NCBI GenBank assembly: GCA_944390365.1
Contig: CALXPW010000011.1
Span: 1 to 38,194, forward strand
Length of the DNA: 38,194 bases
Direction: 5' to 3'
DNA from: an uncultured Clostridia bacterium
Lineage (GTDB): Bacteria; Bacillota; Clostridia; TANB77; CAG-508
Shown here in pieces: positions 25,074 to 34,700 of this stretch. The position numbers and the translations under genes are program-made. Every line of letters starts with the position of its first letter. Within the stretch, counting starts at the first letter, position 1. The notes under the pieces are model-generated. The model made no database searches, was not told where the DNA came from, and saw only the letters and a program-made list of their open reading frames with translations.

Positions 25074-26588
25074 ATGGATAAAATTTATATTCCGAAACGG
25101 TTTAAGGGCAGAACGGGTTATCACATCTTTGTTGATAGGTTTTGCCGTGCAGGTCCAACAATTCCGTATGTGGAAGGAAGACGTATTAAACAGTGGAATG
25201 ATACTATGCCTGAGTGGTGGCCTGACCATGATGGAGAGTATCGGAACGAGTATTTCTATGGAGGAAATCTCCAGGGGATAATTCAAAAGTTGGATTATCT
25301 GGAAAAGCTTGGGATCAATTTGCTATACTTGAGTCCAATTTCTAAGACAAAGGCAAACCACCATTACGATGTGGGTGATCAAAGAATAATTGATCCGTAC
25401 ATCGGCGATTGGAATGACTTTATTACTCTTTGCTTTGAAGCTCATTTAAGAAAGATGCTTGTTGCTGTTGACCTTGTGTTTAATCACATGGGGGCATGGA
25501 GCGAGTTTTTCCAAAGGGCTTTGACTGGTGATGAAAAGTACAGAGGTTGGTTCGAGTGGGATTACAATGGCAATCCTGTATATTGGTATGGATTCAAAGA
25601 CATGCCTCAGTGCAATAAGTTTAACCCTGACTACCAAGAGTATTGTTGTAGTGTGGTTAAAATGTATATTGAGCATGGGGCTGATTGCATACGCCTTGAT
25701 TTGGGAGAGATTCTTCCGAAGGAGTTTCTCGTAAAAATTAAGGAAAAGGCAAGAAGCATAAATTCGGAAGTACTTATTGTAAGCGAAATGTGGGATTTTG
25801 CCATAAATAGAGGTGATCCTCAAATTTATGATGGACAAGTGGATTCCGTTATGAATTATCCATTTACTGATGCAATTCATAGATGGGTACGGTATGGAAA
25901 TTACTTGCACTACAATGCATACACAAGGAACATTGCAAAGTACCCGTTAGAGGTACAGGATGTTCTGTGGAACCACATTGACACACACGATACTCCTCGA
26001 GCACTTAATATGCTTCAAGGAAGAGGAATGCTCGAAAATCCGTATCAAGGGCAAATTTGGAACATTGAGGATCCGTGGAGAGGCTATAACAGTTTCGACA
26101 CATTCGGTTTTAGAAAGTGGGAATCTGAAAATGATTACTGCTTGAACTGGGAATCGATAAATAAGCTGAAACTGGCCGCTCTTGCACAGTATATGTCCAA
26201 AGGCATTCCGATGACTTTCTACGGAACAGAAGTTGGATTAAGTGGATACAAAGATCCATTTAATCGCAAACCATTTCCTTGTGGAAATGAAAACCACGAA
26301 CTTTTGGAATTCTACATCCAGCTTGGGCACTTAAGGAAATCTCTTAAGAATATTTTGTCTGATGGAGATATGCAGACCTTTACTAATGAGCAAATCTTTG
26401 AAATTACAAGGAGGAGCAAATATGGAATTGCTGTTGCTGTAATGAACAGGACTAATTCTGAGCAGTATATTGGTGTTAATATCCCTAATAGCAAAGTTAT
26501 CTTTAGCTTAAACGGGAGCGATTCCAGAGTTCTGAAACCGTACGGAGCGATTGTTTATACTGTCACTACGTGGACCATCATCTATTAA
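25074..26588 (+). CDS. GH13 alpha-amylase-family glycoside hydrolase, foreign codon use
   Basis: A 504-residue intracellular GH13 enzyme (no signal peptide) acting on alpha-glucans or maltooligosaccharides. Conserved regions: YQ-like IFVDRF near the start, GGNLQGIIQKLDYLEKLGIN, VAVDLVFNHMG (region I), DCIRLDLGE (nucleophile D near 208), VSEMWD (acid/base Glu near 238), WNHIDTHDTPR (region IV Asp), and GTEVGL. AAAGGAG lies before the ATG. Codon use differs from all neighbours: CCG, CGT, CGC, CGG, GGC and TCC are frequent, and base composition is higher in G+C. It has three in-frame CGG codons (25098, 25242, 25890) with no frame break. Probably acquired by transfer. Confidence 0.93.
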   Translation: MDKIYIPKRFKGRTGYHIFVDRFCRAGPTIPYVEGRRIKQWNDTMPEWWPDHDGEYRNEYFYGGNLQGIIQKLDYLEKLGINLLYLSPISKTKANHHYDVGDQRIIDPYIGDWNDFITLCFEAHLRKMLVAVDLVFNHMGAWSEFFQRALTGDEKYRGWFEWDYNGNPVYWYGFKDMPQCNKFNPDYQEYCCSVVKMYIEHGADCIRLDLGEILPKEFLVKIKEKARSINSEVLIVSEMWDFAINRGDPQIYDGQVDSVMNYPFTDAIHRWVRYGNYLHYNAYTRNIAKYPLEVQDVLWNHIDTHDTPRALNMLQGRGMLENPYQGQIWNIEDPWRGYNSFDTFGFRKWESENDYCLNWESINKLKLAALAQYMSKGIPMTFYGTEVGLSGYKDPFNRKPFPCGNENHELLEFYIQLGHLRKSLKNILSDGDMQTFTNEQIFEITRRSKYGIAVAVMNRTNSEQYIGVNIPNSKVIFSLNGSDSRVLKPYGAIVYTVTTWTIIY

Positions 26589-26679
26589 AAATACCATGAA
26601 GCTACAAGCTGTGAACTAAAAAATTTAATAAAAGTATTGTCGATTTTTGTTTTACAATGGAGAATATAAAGGAAGTGAT

Positions 26680-26711
26680 AAAATGCGAGGCCTAATAGGT
26701 CTCGCATTTTT
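26680..26711 (+). terminator. Terminator after the GH13 gene
   Basis: Stem AAAATGCGAGGCCT / AGGTCTCGCATTTT, short AAT loop, followed by T's. Confidence 0.85.
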
Positions 26712-26733
26712 AAACGAAATTGCCGTAAAACTA

Positions 26734-26762
26734 TTGACATTTACATAAAAAAACAATATTAT
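26734..26762 (+). promoter_or_regulatory. SigA promoter of the epimerase gene
   Basis: TTGACA at 26734-26739, 17 bp, TATTAT at 26757-26762. Confidence 0.75.
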
Positions 26763-26807
26763 ATATAGGAAAATTGTAGAATTTTAAAGAATAGGAGAGA
26801 GAGCAAA

Positions 26808-27677
26808 ATGAATGCAAAAATGCTAACCTCAAAAATGGGTGGAGAACTAATAAGCTTTAAACTAAATGATGAAGAAAGAGTTCACCAAGGACCAGATTGT
26901 GTAGACGAAAATGGAAAAGTATATTGGAAAAGACATTGGCCAGTACTATTTCCAGTAGTAGGTAAGCTAAAACTAAATAAAACAATTATAAACAGTAGAA
27001 TATTTGAAATGCCACAACATGGTTTTGCCAGAGATTTTGAGTTTGAGCCAATAACAAAGCTAGATAATTTTCACTCTTATGTTTTAAAAAGTAATAAAAT
27101 TACGAAAAATAGATATCCTTATGACTTTGAACTATATACAACATATAGACTAGATGAAAATAAATTAACTACTATATATAAAGTTATAAATACAGGAGAT
27201 GTAACTCTTCCTTTCGGAATAGGTGGACATCCAGCATTTAAAATAGATCAAGAAGAACTAAAAAAAGGAAATTATTATCTAGAGTTTGAAGAGGATGAAG
27301 ACAAAATTCATTTTCTATATTTAATGGATGGACTAGTAGGAACAGAATATGCCAGAAATCCAATGTTAGATAAAAGAAGACTTGCAATAGGACCAACAAC
27401 ATTTAACAACGATGCTTTAATTATGAAGGGAATCACATCAAAAAAGATTAGCCTTATGAATAAAGCCACAGGAAAAAAATTGCTAACAATGGACTTTACT
27501 GGATTCCCATACTTAGCAGTATGGTCAAAACCAAATGCACCATTTATATGCATAGAACCTTGGTATTCAACTGCAGATACTATAAAAAGTACAGGTGTAT
27601 TTATTCAAAAGCCAGACATTATATCATTAAAACCAAATGAGACATTTGAATGCAAGTTTACTGTTGAATTCTTTTAG
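26808..27677 (+). CDS. Aldose 1-epimerase family protein (LacX-like)
   Basis: 289 residues with the galactose-mutarotase-like fold. Interconverts anomers of a sugar or sugar phosphate. Seen: LTSKMGGELISFKL, W-rich YWKRHWPVLFPVVGKLK, the His-containing MPQHGFARDFEF, FGIGGHPAFKI (second active-site His) and FICIEPWYSTAD carrying the catalytic Glu. GGAGAGAG precedes the ATG. It follows the GH13 gene but has its own promoter. Confidence 0.9.
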   Translation: MNAKMLTSKMGGELISFKLNDEERVHQGPDCVDENGKVYWKRHWPVLFPVVGKLKLNKTIINSRIFEMPQHGFARDFEFEPITKLDNFHSYVLKSNKITKNRYPYDFELYTTYRLDENKLTTIYKVINTGDVTLPFGIGGHPAFKIDQEELKKGNYYLEFEEDEDKIHFLYLMDGLVGTEYARNPMLDKRRLAIGPTTFNNDALIMKGITSKKISLMNKATGKKLLTMDFTGFPYLAVWSKPNAPFICIEPWYSTADTIKSTGVFIQKPDIISLKPNETFECKFTVEFF

Positions 27678-27767
27678 ACTTTAAATATTGAAAACAATTT
27701 AAGGCAATAAATTTATTGAAAGAGAAATAGACTTTATAACTAAAATACTTGCTAGATGGAGGAAATG

Positions 27768-27956
27768 ATGGATTATATAATTAAATTTATAGCATTACTA
27801 ATCGTAACTTTAGGAGTTATAATGGTATATGATGCAAGAATTATAACACGCAAACTATTTGGTTTTGGAGACCAAAACCAAGGTGCTTGGGGACTAAAAA
27901 TATTGGGCTTTATAGTGGCAATAATAGGAGCCTTAGTAATATTCTTTAATATGTAA
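27768..27956 (+). CDS. Small two-helix membrane protein
   Basis: 62 residues from the ATG at 27768 (GGAGG, 5 nt upstream). Two hydrophobic segments (YIIKFIALLIVTLGVIMVYD and LKILGFIVAIIGALVIFF) with a short loop DARIITRKLFGFGDQNQGAW between. I do not recognise the family. Followed by a hairpin. Confidence 0.7.
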   Translation: MDYIIKFIALLIVTLGVIMVYDARIITRKLFGFGDQNQGAWGLKILGFIVAIIGALVIFFNM

Positions 27957-27970
27957 AAAATTACTATAAC

Positions 27971-27999
27971 ATAGTGGGCACGAAAAAAGTGCCCACTAT
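27971..27999 (+). terminator. Hairpin after the small membrane protein
   Basis: An 11-bp perfect stem ATAGTGGGCAC / GTGCCCACTAT around GAAAAAA. Only four T's follow a few bases later, so termination may be weak. The rest of the gap to 28179 shows nothing I can name. Confidence 0.7.
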
Positions 28000-28179
28000 A
28001 CATTTTAGGCACAACTATTCTACAAGATATAAACTCGACAAATTCATTATACTAGAAAAAGAAAAAAATGCAATAGGGAAATAAAAAAAATCAAAAAATT
28101 ACGCTAGGAGTATAGAAAATGTTGTACAAAAAGCAAAAAAGTTTAGTGTATTTAACGTCCTAAAAATTTTATCCTTTTA

Positions 28180-28208
28180 TTGCACAATTTTTCTTTTTAT
28201 GATATAGT
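28180..28208 (+). promoter_or_regulatory. Promoter of the GH18 gene
   Basis: TTGCAC at 28180-28185, 17 bp, TATAGT at 28203-28208 with TG-A before it. Confidence 0.65.
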
Positions 28209-28248
28209 GTTTCAAGAAAAACAAAACAGGAAAAAATAGGAGAAAAAT

Positions 28249-29958
28249 ATGTCAAGAAAAGCAAAAAGAGTACAAGAGAAAGTAAGGAAAAAATTTTTAT
28301 ATAAAATAATAGTTGTCGCAATTTTAGTATGGCTAGCATTTCTAATTCTAAAATATGCACCAAATTATGTAAATACAGACATAACAAATAAAGCAAACTT
28401 AGTTATAAACAATAGCAATGTAACAGGAGACTTAAAAAAAGATGTAATCATAGAAAATGGAGTTATATATGTATCTATGGAAGATATTGAAAACTTCTTT
28501 GATCCATACATATATTATGATGAAAAATATAATCAAATTATAACTACATCTGAAAATCAAGTTACTAGTATGGTAATAGGCGAAAATACTATGGTAAATA
28601 ATGGAACTAGGGTGCAGACTTCTGGTACTGTTATAGAGCGTGACGACACTTACTATATTCCATTTTCTAGTTTTAAAGACACATACAATGTAGAAATATC
28701 ATATATAGAATCTACCAATACAATAACTGTAGATTCAAAAGATAGAAGATATGTACTAGCAGATAGTGCAAAAAATAGCAATGTAAAGGCATATCCAACA
28801 ACATTCTCTAGAACGGTAGATAAAATAGAAGAAAAAGAAACAGTTACAATAGTGCAAAATGATGAAGGGAAGAATAACGTTGTTAATGGCTGGGTAGAAG
28901 TAAGAACTGATACAGGCAAGCTTGGTTATGTTAAAGAGAATACTTTGGGAGATGAATATGTAGTAAGAGAAACCATAGAAAATAAAAAGCAAATAGATGG
29001 AAAAATAAGCATGGTTTGGGATTACTATTCAGAATATTATTCAGCACCTGATAGATCTGGAGAGAATATACAGGGAATAAATGTAGTAAGTCCAACATTC
29101 TTTACATTAGTAGACGAAGGAAAAGGTCAGATATATGATAATGCGGGAGAAGCTGGAAAGCAGTATGTAGATTGGGCTCATTCAAATGGGTATATGGTTT
29201 GGCCAAGCATATCAAACAATTCATATATCGAAACAACAGCAGAGATAATGCGAGACTACAACTTAAGACAGGACTTAATAGAAAATATAGTTAGCTTAAT
29301 TGTGCAATACGATTTAGATGGAATAAATATAGATTTTGAATATATGCATGATGAAGATAGAGATTTATTTTCTAGATTTATAATAGAGCTTAAACCTAGA
29401 TTAAATGAATTAGGAGCAGTATTATCTGTAGATGTTACTGCACCAGATGGTAGCGAAGAATGGTCTTTATGCTTTGACAGGCATGTCCTTGGAGATGTTG
29501 CAGATTATTTAGCATTTATGGCTTATGACCAACACGGAAATTCATCGGCAGTACCCGGTACTAATGCTGGTTATGATTGGGTAAAGATGAATATTGAAAA
29601 ATTTATAGGACAAGAAGATGTTGAACCAGAAAAAATTATTTTAGGAATACCATTTTATACAAGATTATGGGAAGAAAATAATGGAACTTTAGAAAAATAT
29701 ACAGTAGACATGGAGGACATAGAAGAGGTAATTCCAGAAGGGGCGACGAGAACCTGGGACGATAATTTAAAACAATACTATGTTGAATTTGTAGAAGATG
29801 GAATAACAAATAAAATATGGATAGAAGATGCAGAATCAATAAAAGCAAAAATATCTCTTGTAAGTGAATATAACTTAGCAGGCGCAGCATATTGGGCAAA
29901 AGATAGGGAACCAGCTAGCATTTGGCCTGTTATATCAGAAGCTTTGGGAGTAGAGTAA
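28249..29958 (+). CDS. Membrane-anchored GH18 hydrolase with SH3 and stalk-type domains
   Basis: 569 residues. Order: basic N-terminus and one membrane segment at about 20-38 (FLYKIIVVAILVWLAFLIL), a copper-amine-oxidase-N-like domain at about 60-165 (GVIYVSMEDIENFFDPYIYY), a bacterial SH3 domain at about 175-245 (GWVEVRTDTGKLGYVKENTL), then a GH18 barrel with DGINIDFEYM at about 358-367 (catalytic Glu last in DxxDxDxE), FMAYDQHGN, ILGIPFYTRLW and GAAYWAKDREPASIW. This is the layout of clostridial cell-surface or spore-cortex N-acetylglucosaminidases (YaaH/SleL relatives, but without LysM). AAAATAGGAG precedes the ATG. Confidence 0.9.
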   Translation: MSRKAKRVQEKVRKKFLYKIIVVAILVWLAFLILKYAPNYVNTDITNKANLVINNSNVTGDLKKDVIIENGVIYVSMEDIENFFDPYIYYDEKYNQIITTSENQVTSMVIGENTMVNNGTRVQTSGTVIERDDTYYIPFSSFKDTYNVEISYIESTNTITVDSKDRRYVLADSAKNSNVKAYPTTFSRTVDKIEEKETVTIVQNDEGKNNVVNGWVEVRTDTGKLGYVKENTLGDEYVVRETIENKKQIDGKISMVWDYYSEYYSAPDRSGENIQGINVVSPTFFTLVDEGKGQIYDNAGEAGKQYVDWAHSNGYMVWPSISNNSYIETTAEIMRDYNLRQDLIENIVSLIVQYDLDGINIDFEYMHDEDRDLFSRFIIELKPRLNELGAVLSVDVTAPDGSEEWSLCFDRHVLGDVADYLAFMAYDQHGNSSAVPGTNAGYDWVKMNIEKFIGQEDVEPEKIILGIPFYTRLWEENNGTLEKYTVDMEDIEEVIPEGATRTWDDNLKQYYVEFVEDGITNKIWIEDAESIKAKISLVSEYNLAGAAYWAKDREPASIWPVISEALGVE

Positions 29959-29980
29959 GTTTTTTTATAATTTATTATAT

Positions 29981-30137
29981 TAAAAGGTAGTAGGTATTTT
30001 TATTATTTATGATTTCGCCCCCCCAACATCGTACAAACTGTATGAAACTCACTATCGTTCGTTTAACAGTTTGTATACTTGTCGGTCCCCACCTTAAGGA
30101 CTACATCATAAATAATAAAAATACCTACTACCTTTTA
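29981..30137. repeat. 157-bp element with perfect 33-bp terminal inverted arms (element 2)
   Basis: Arms at 29981-30013 (TAAAAGGTAGTAGGTATTTT...) and 30105-30137 are complementary without a mismatch. The 91-bp centre starts TTCGCCCCCCC and holds a second 10-bp hairpin TACAAACTGT / ACAGTTTGTA (30032-30041, 30066-30075). It shares with element 1 the layout, a location after a gene, ACTC...TTCGTTT-like bases, and ACTAC just before the right arm. Confidence 0.85.
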
Positions 30138-30165
30138 TGCTAATAATAAGTCATAAAAAAAGCTT

Positions 30166-30200
30166 CACTAAAATATAATTAAGACAAGTATATTTTAGTG
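30166..30200 (+). promoter_or_regulatory. Hairpin overlapping the ribosome site of the next gene
   Basis: A 12-bp perfect inverted repeat CACTAAAATATA / TATATTTTAGTG with an 11-nt loop. The right arm overlaps GTGAGG, the ribosome site for the ATG at 30211, so folding would block translation. Confidence 0.6.
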
Positions 30201-30210
30201 AGGTATTTGT

Positions 30211-31134
30211 ATGGTAATTGGTTATATAAAAATTGACAACATTGAAAGTGGATTTTTCCAAAAAATAAAAGGAATAGAAATAAGAAAATTTGACAATAAT
30301 TATGTAATAGCTATATCAAATAAGAATAGAATGAAAATATTAGCTAAGTACATTGAAAAACTGAAAATTGACACTTTAGTTTTTTCAAAAGAATTAGAAA
30401 ATAATTTTAAAGAAGAACTTTGCTTGATGCTACAATCAAAAAAACTAAATGTGCTTAATGGCAAAAAACTTATGCAATATATGGATTTTGAAATAGTAAA
30501 ATATATTTTAAATAAGCAGAATGCAACTATGAAGCAGGAAGATATCTATATTGTCTTTAAAAAAGATCAAGGATTAGATTTAAATTTCTTAAAAAGATTT
30601 ATAGAAAACTTCAAAACTACTAACATAGTAACAAACGACATAGAAAGATTAAAAAATGTGCAAGATAATCTACTAGAAAATGACGGAATTTTAATAGCAG
30701 TTTCAAATAATAAGAAAAAGGCATTAAAAAGAGCAAAGTATATAATAAATGTAAATTTGAACAAAGAAGAATTAGAAAAATATGTAATAAATCGAAATAG
30801 CATTATAATAAACCTACAAGAAAATGTAAAATATGATAATCCTAGTTTTGATGGAATAAATATTAACTACTTTAATATATCATGTCCAGATGAATATATA
30901 GAGAAGTTTGAGCAAATTGGAAATTTAGAAACAGAATTCGATTTAGTAAAGTTATATGAGAGTATACTTTTGTGTAGCAGTATTCAAAAATTAAAGCTAG
31001 AAGAAGTATATGAGAGAATAAGCAAAGATGATATAAAAATTACTGAACTCATAGGCAATAACGGACCTATTTCAGATGAAGAGTTACAGAAAATTCACAA
31101 ACTAAATCTTGACAAAATGCGAAAATTAGTTTAA
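30211..31134 (+). CDS. Unrecognised 307-residue protein
   Basis: I do not recognise the family. Soluble, Lys/Asn/Ile-rich, no signal or membrane segment. It alternates short hydrophobic strands with helices (YVIAISNKNRMKILAKYIEK, IDTLVFSKELENNF, DGILIAVSNNKKKALKRAKY, NSIIINLQENVKYDNPSFDG), which suggests a Rossmann-like alpha/beta fold, and ends with a helical part (LVKLYESILLCSSIQKLKLE). It lies upstream of greA and mfd, separated by a palindrome. Ribosome site GTGAGG is inside a hairpin. Confidence 0.7.
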   Translation: MVIGYIKIDNIESGFFQKIKGIEIRKFDNNYVIAISNKNRMKILAKYIEKLKIDTLVFSKELENNFKEELCLMLQSKKLNVLNGKKLMQYMDFEIVKYILNKQNATMKQEDIYIVFKKDQGLDLNFLKRFIENFKTTNIVTNDIERLKNVQDNLLENDGILIAVSNNKKKALKRAKYIINVNLNKEELEKYVINRNSIIINLQENVKYDNPSFDGININYFNISCPDEYIEKFEQIGNLETEFDLVKLYESILLCSSIQKLKLEEVYERISKDDIKITELIGNNGPISDEELQKIHKLNLDKMRKLV

Positions 31135-31159
31135 TATATAAAATGTTGTTTAGAGTAAT

Positions 31160-31192
31160 TTTAATGTAATAGGATTTTCCTATTACATTAAA
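31160..31192. repeat. Perfect 15-bp inverted repeat upstream of greA
   Basis: TTTAATGTAATAGGA / TCCTATTACATTAAA with a 3-nt loop. No T run follows. It could end the upstream transcript or be an operator for greA. Confidence 0.65.
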
Positions 31193-31238
31193 TGCATATT
31201 AAGCAACGATTTTCTTTTACAAAAAGGAGGGAGACAAA

Positions 31239-31718
31239 TTGGATACAGAAAAAGAAGTATTATTAACTCAAGAAGGTTATGATAACTTAGAAAAAGAACT
31301 AGAGTATTTAACAACAGAAAAAAGAGCAGAAATTGCAGAAAGAATTAAAATAGCTTTAGGATTTGGAGATTTATCAGAAAATTCAGAATATGATGAAGCA
31401 AAAAATGCTCAAGCTGCAAACGAATCAAAAATAGCAGAGCTTGAGAACAAGCTTAGATATGCTAAAATTATAGATGAATCTGAAATAGATACTAAAACTG
31501 TTCAAGTAGGAAATACAGTTAAAGTTTTAGATATGGAATTTAATGAAGAAGAATCATATACAATAGTAGGCTCAACAGAAGTTGACTTAAGCCAAAATAA
31601 AATATCAAACGAATCTCCAATTGGGGCAGCTCTTATGGGTGCTAAAAAAGGTCAAATAGTAGAGGCTCAAGCTCCAGCTGGTGTTATAAAATATAAAATT
31701 ATTTCAATTACAAAATAG
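31239..31718 (+). CDS. greA: Transcription elongation factor GreA
   Basis: 159 residues. GreA stimulates transcript cleavage by backtracked RNA polymerase. N-terminal coiled coil [20 protein letters not shown], acidic tip [19 protein letters not shown] (the D/E pair), and C-terminal FKBP-like domain ([31 protein letters not shown]). TTG start with AAAGGAGG 8 nt upstream. mfd follows after 23 bp: both act on stalled polymerase. Confidence 0.97.
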   Translation: MDTEKEVLLTQEGYDNLEKELEYLTTEKRAEIAERIKIALGFGDLSENSEYDEAKNAQAANESKIAELENKLRYAKIIDESEIDTKTVQVGNTVKVLDMEFNEEESYTIVGSTEVDLSQNKISNESPIGAALMGAKKGQIVEAQAPAGVIKYKIISITK

Positions 31719-31741
31719 TTTTGTATAAAAAAGGTGATAGA

Positions 31742-34700
31742 ATGAAAAATGAAATTATACAAAACTTAAGAGAATTAGACAAGTTTAAAGAAATTATAGA
31801 ACAAATTGAGATGAAAAAAACCCCGATAAATATATCGGGGTTAGTATTCGTGGGAAAATCACATATAATTTCTGGTATTAAAGAAGATGTAAAAAGACCA
31901 ATTTGCGTTGTTACATATAATGAATTACAGGCCAAGAATCTGGTAAAAGATTTAAGATTTTTCATAGATAAAGTAGAATACTTTGGCAAAAGAGAAATTG
32001 CTTCTTATGACTATGTTTCAGAAAGCAAGGACTTGCCATATTCAAGAATAGAAGTATTAAATAAAATTAAGAATAAAGAAGTAAATGTAGTTGTAACCAC
32101 AATAGAAGCAATAATGCAAAGTATGATTCCAAAAGATGCATTATATAAGAATATACTTACATTTACAGTAGGAAACGTGTTTGAAAATTCAGGATTTACA
32201 GGAAAGAAAAATCTAAACAATTTAAAACAACTTTTACTACTTATGGGGTATGAAAGAAGTGACTTAGTAGAAAATAGAGGTCAGTTTAGCATCAGAGGTG
32301 GAATTGTAGATATTGGTCTTACAGAAAAAACAGGTGTAAGAATAGAATTCTGGGGAGATGAGGTAGATTCAATAAGGTATTTTAATATATCTTCTCAAAG
32401 AACTACCGAGATGACTGAAAAGATAACTATATATCCTGCACATGAATATATATTAGACTATAAAAAGGATAAAGAGGCAATACCAGAATATTCCAATATT
32501 GCATCCAATATTTGTAATAAAATAAAAGAAAAATATATAGACGTAAAAGGAATAAGCGATGTCAAGATAAGTGATAAGGCGAAAGAAAAGGTAGAATCTG
32601 ACCTAGAAGCAATTCAAAATGGAGAATACATTAGTAAAATAGACAAATACTTTAATGAATTTTACGAAAAAGTTGGTTCGTTTTTAGATTACTTGCCAAA
32701 AAATGTCTTGTTATGTATAGATGAAAATTCAAAAATAAATCAAAGAATAGAAAATATACTAATAGAGAATAATAATTTAATAAAATCATTAGTAGAGAAA
32801 GAAAGGTTTATTCCAGAAGGAATATTAAACGTAAGTAGATTCAGCAGTGAAAATTGGAATAACTTATATAACGAAAAGCAGACTATATATTTAGAAGAAA
32901 ATAACAGTAAGGAAGTAAACAAATTTGAATTTAACTATAGACAAGTAAATTTCTATAAATCTGAAATAGAAATACTAATAAATGACATAAAAAAATGGCA
33001 AAAAGAAAATAAAAAAATATTTATTTTAGCTGGTGGAAAAGAGTCTGTAGATAAGGTAAAGGAACTACTTAAAGAATACGAGATTGGAACAAATAGTAGA
33101 CCTGTCCCTAAAGATGACAAAGATGGCACAAACAGACCTGTCCCAGAAAGTGCCAAATGGCACTTTAGTGACAGGCACCAATGTGCCATTTTAGAAGGAG
33201 GGCTTTCGTCTGGGTTTGAGTTCTATGATGCAAACTTGGTTGTTATAAGCTTGGCAGAGGCTTTTGAGGGAGAAGTTAAGAAGAGAAAAGCAAGTCCAAC
33301 TTTTAGGCAAGGAGAGAAAATTGTATTTGCAGATTTAAAACCAGGTGATTATGTTGTGCACAAAACTCATGGTATTGGAGAGTTTGTTGGTGTAAATACA
33401 ATAGAAGCAGATGGCGTTACAAAGGACTATATTAAAATAAGATACAAAAATGATGATATGCTTTATGTTCCAACCAATAACCTAGACAATGTAAGAAAGT
33501 ACATCGGCGGAGGTGATACTGCTCCAACACTTAACAAATTAGGTAGCAAAGAGTGGAGTAATACTAAGGCAAGAGTAAAGAAAAATTTAAGAGAGGTTGC
33601 AAAAGACCTAATTGAACTATATGCTAAAAGACAGAAGATTAAAGGCTATGCTTTTAGCAAAGATACAGATTGGCAAAAACAATTTGAAGAGAATTTTCCA
33701 TACCAAGAAACAGATGACCAATTAAGATGTATAGATGAAGTTAAAAAAGATATGGAACAGCAAAGACCTATGGATAGATTACTTTGCGGTGATGTGGGTT
33801 ATGGTAAAACGGAAGTAGCAATAAGAGCAGCTTTTAAGGCTGTTATGGATCATAAGCAAGTAGCATATTTGGTACCAACTACTGTGCTTGCAAACCAACA
33901 ATATGAAGGCTTTAAATCAAGAATGGAAAACTTTGGCGTAAATGTAGAGCTTCTAAATAGGTTTAGAACTAAAAAAGAACAAAACGAAGTTATAAAGAAG
34001 CTTAAACTTGGCGAAGTTGATGTAGTTATTGGAACACACAGAATCCTTAGCGAAGATGTAGTTTTCAAAGATTTAGGTTTACTTATTATAGACGAAGAGC
34101 ATCGTTTTGGCGTAAAAGACAAAGAAAAAATCAAAAAGCTAAAAGCAAGTGTAGATGTGCTTACAATGACGGCAACACCAATACCTAGAACACTACACAT
34201 GTCAATTCTAGGAGTAAGGGATATGTCCGTAATATACGAGCCACCACAAAATAGAAGACCAGTTCAAACTTATGTGCTAGAATATGATACAGAAGTTATA
34301 AAAGAGGCAATAACAAAAGAACTTGAAAGAAATGGACAGGTATTCTATTTATATAATAATGTGGAAAGTATTCCTAAAAAAGCAATGGAGATTCAAGAAC
34401 TAGTGCCAGAAGCAAAGGTAGAATTTGCACATGGAAAAATGACAGGTAAAGAACTTGAAGATATAATGGAAAGGTTTGTAAAACAAGAAATAAATGTACT
34501 TGTATGTACTACAATATTGGAATCTGGAATAGATATACCAAATGCAAACACCATAATAGTAGAAAATGCAGATAGACTGGGATTAGCGCAACTTTATCAA
34601 ATAAGAGGAAGAGTTGGAAGAAGCGACAAGCAGGCATTCGCATATATAACCTACAAAAGAGACAAACTTTTATCAGAAGTTGCAGACAAAAGGCTAAAAG

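Noticed and set aside
31819..31842. Hairpin ACCCCGAT / ATCGGGGT near the start of mfd
   Set aside because: No T run follows, and the bases encode the protein in frame (KTPINISGLVF). Probably chance, although it could slow ribosomes.
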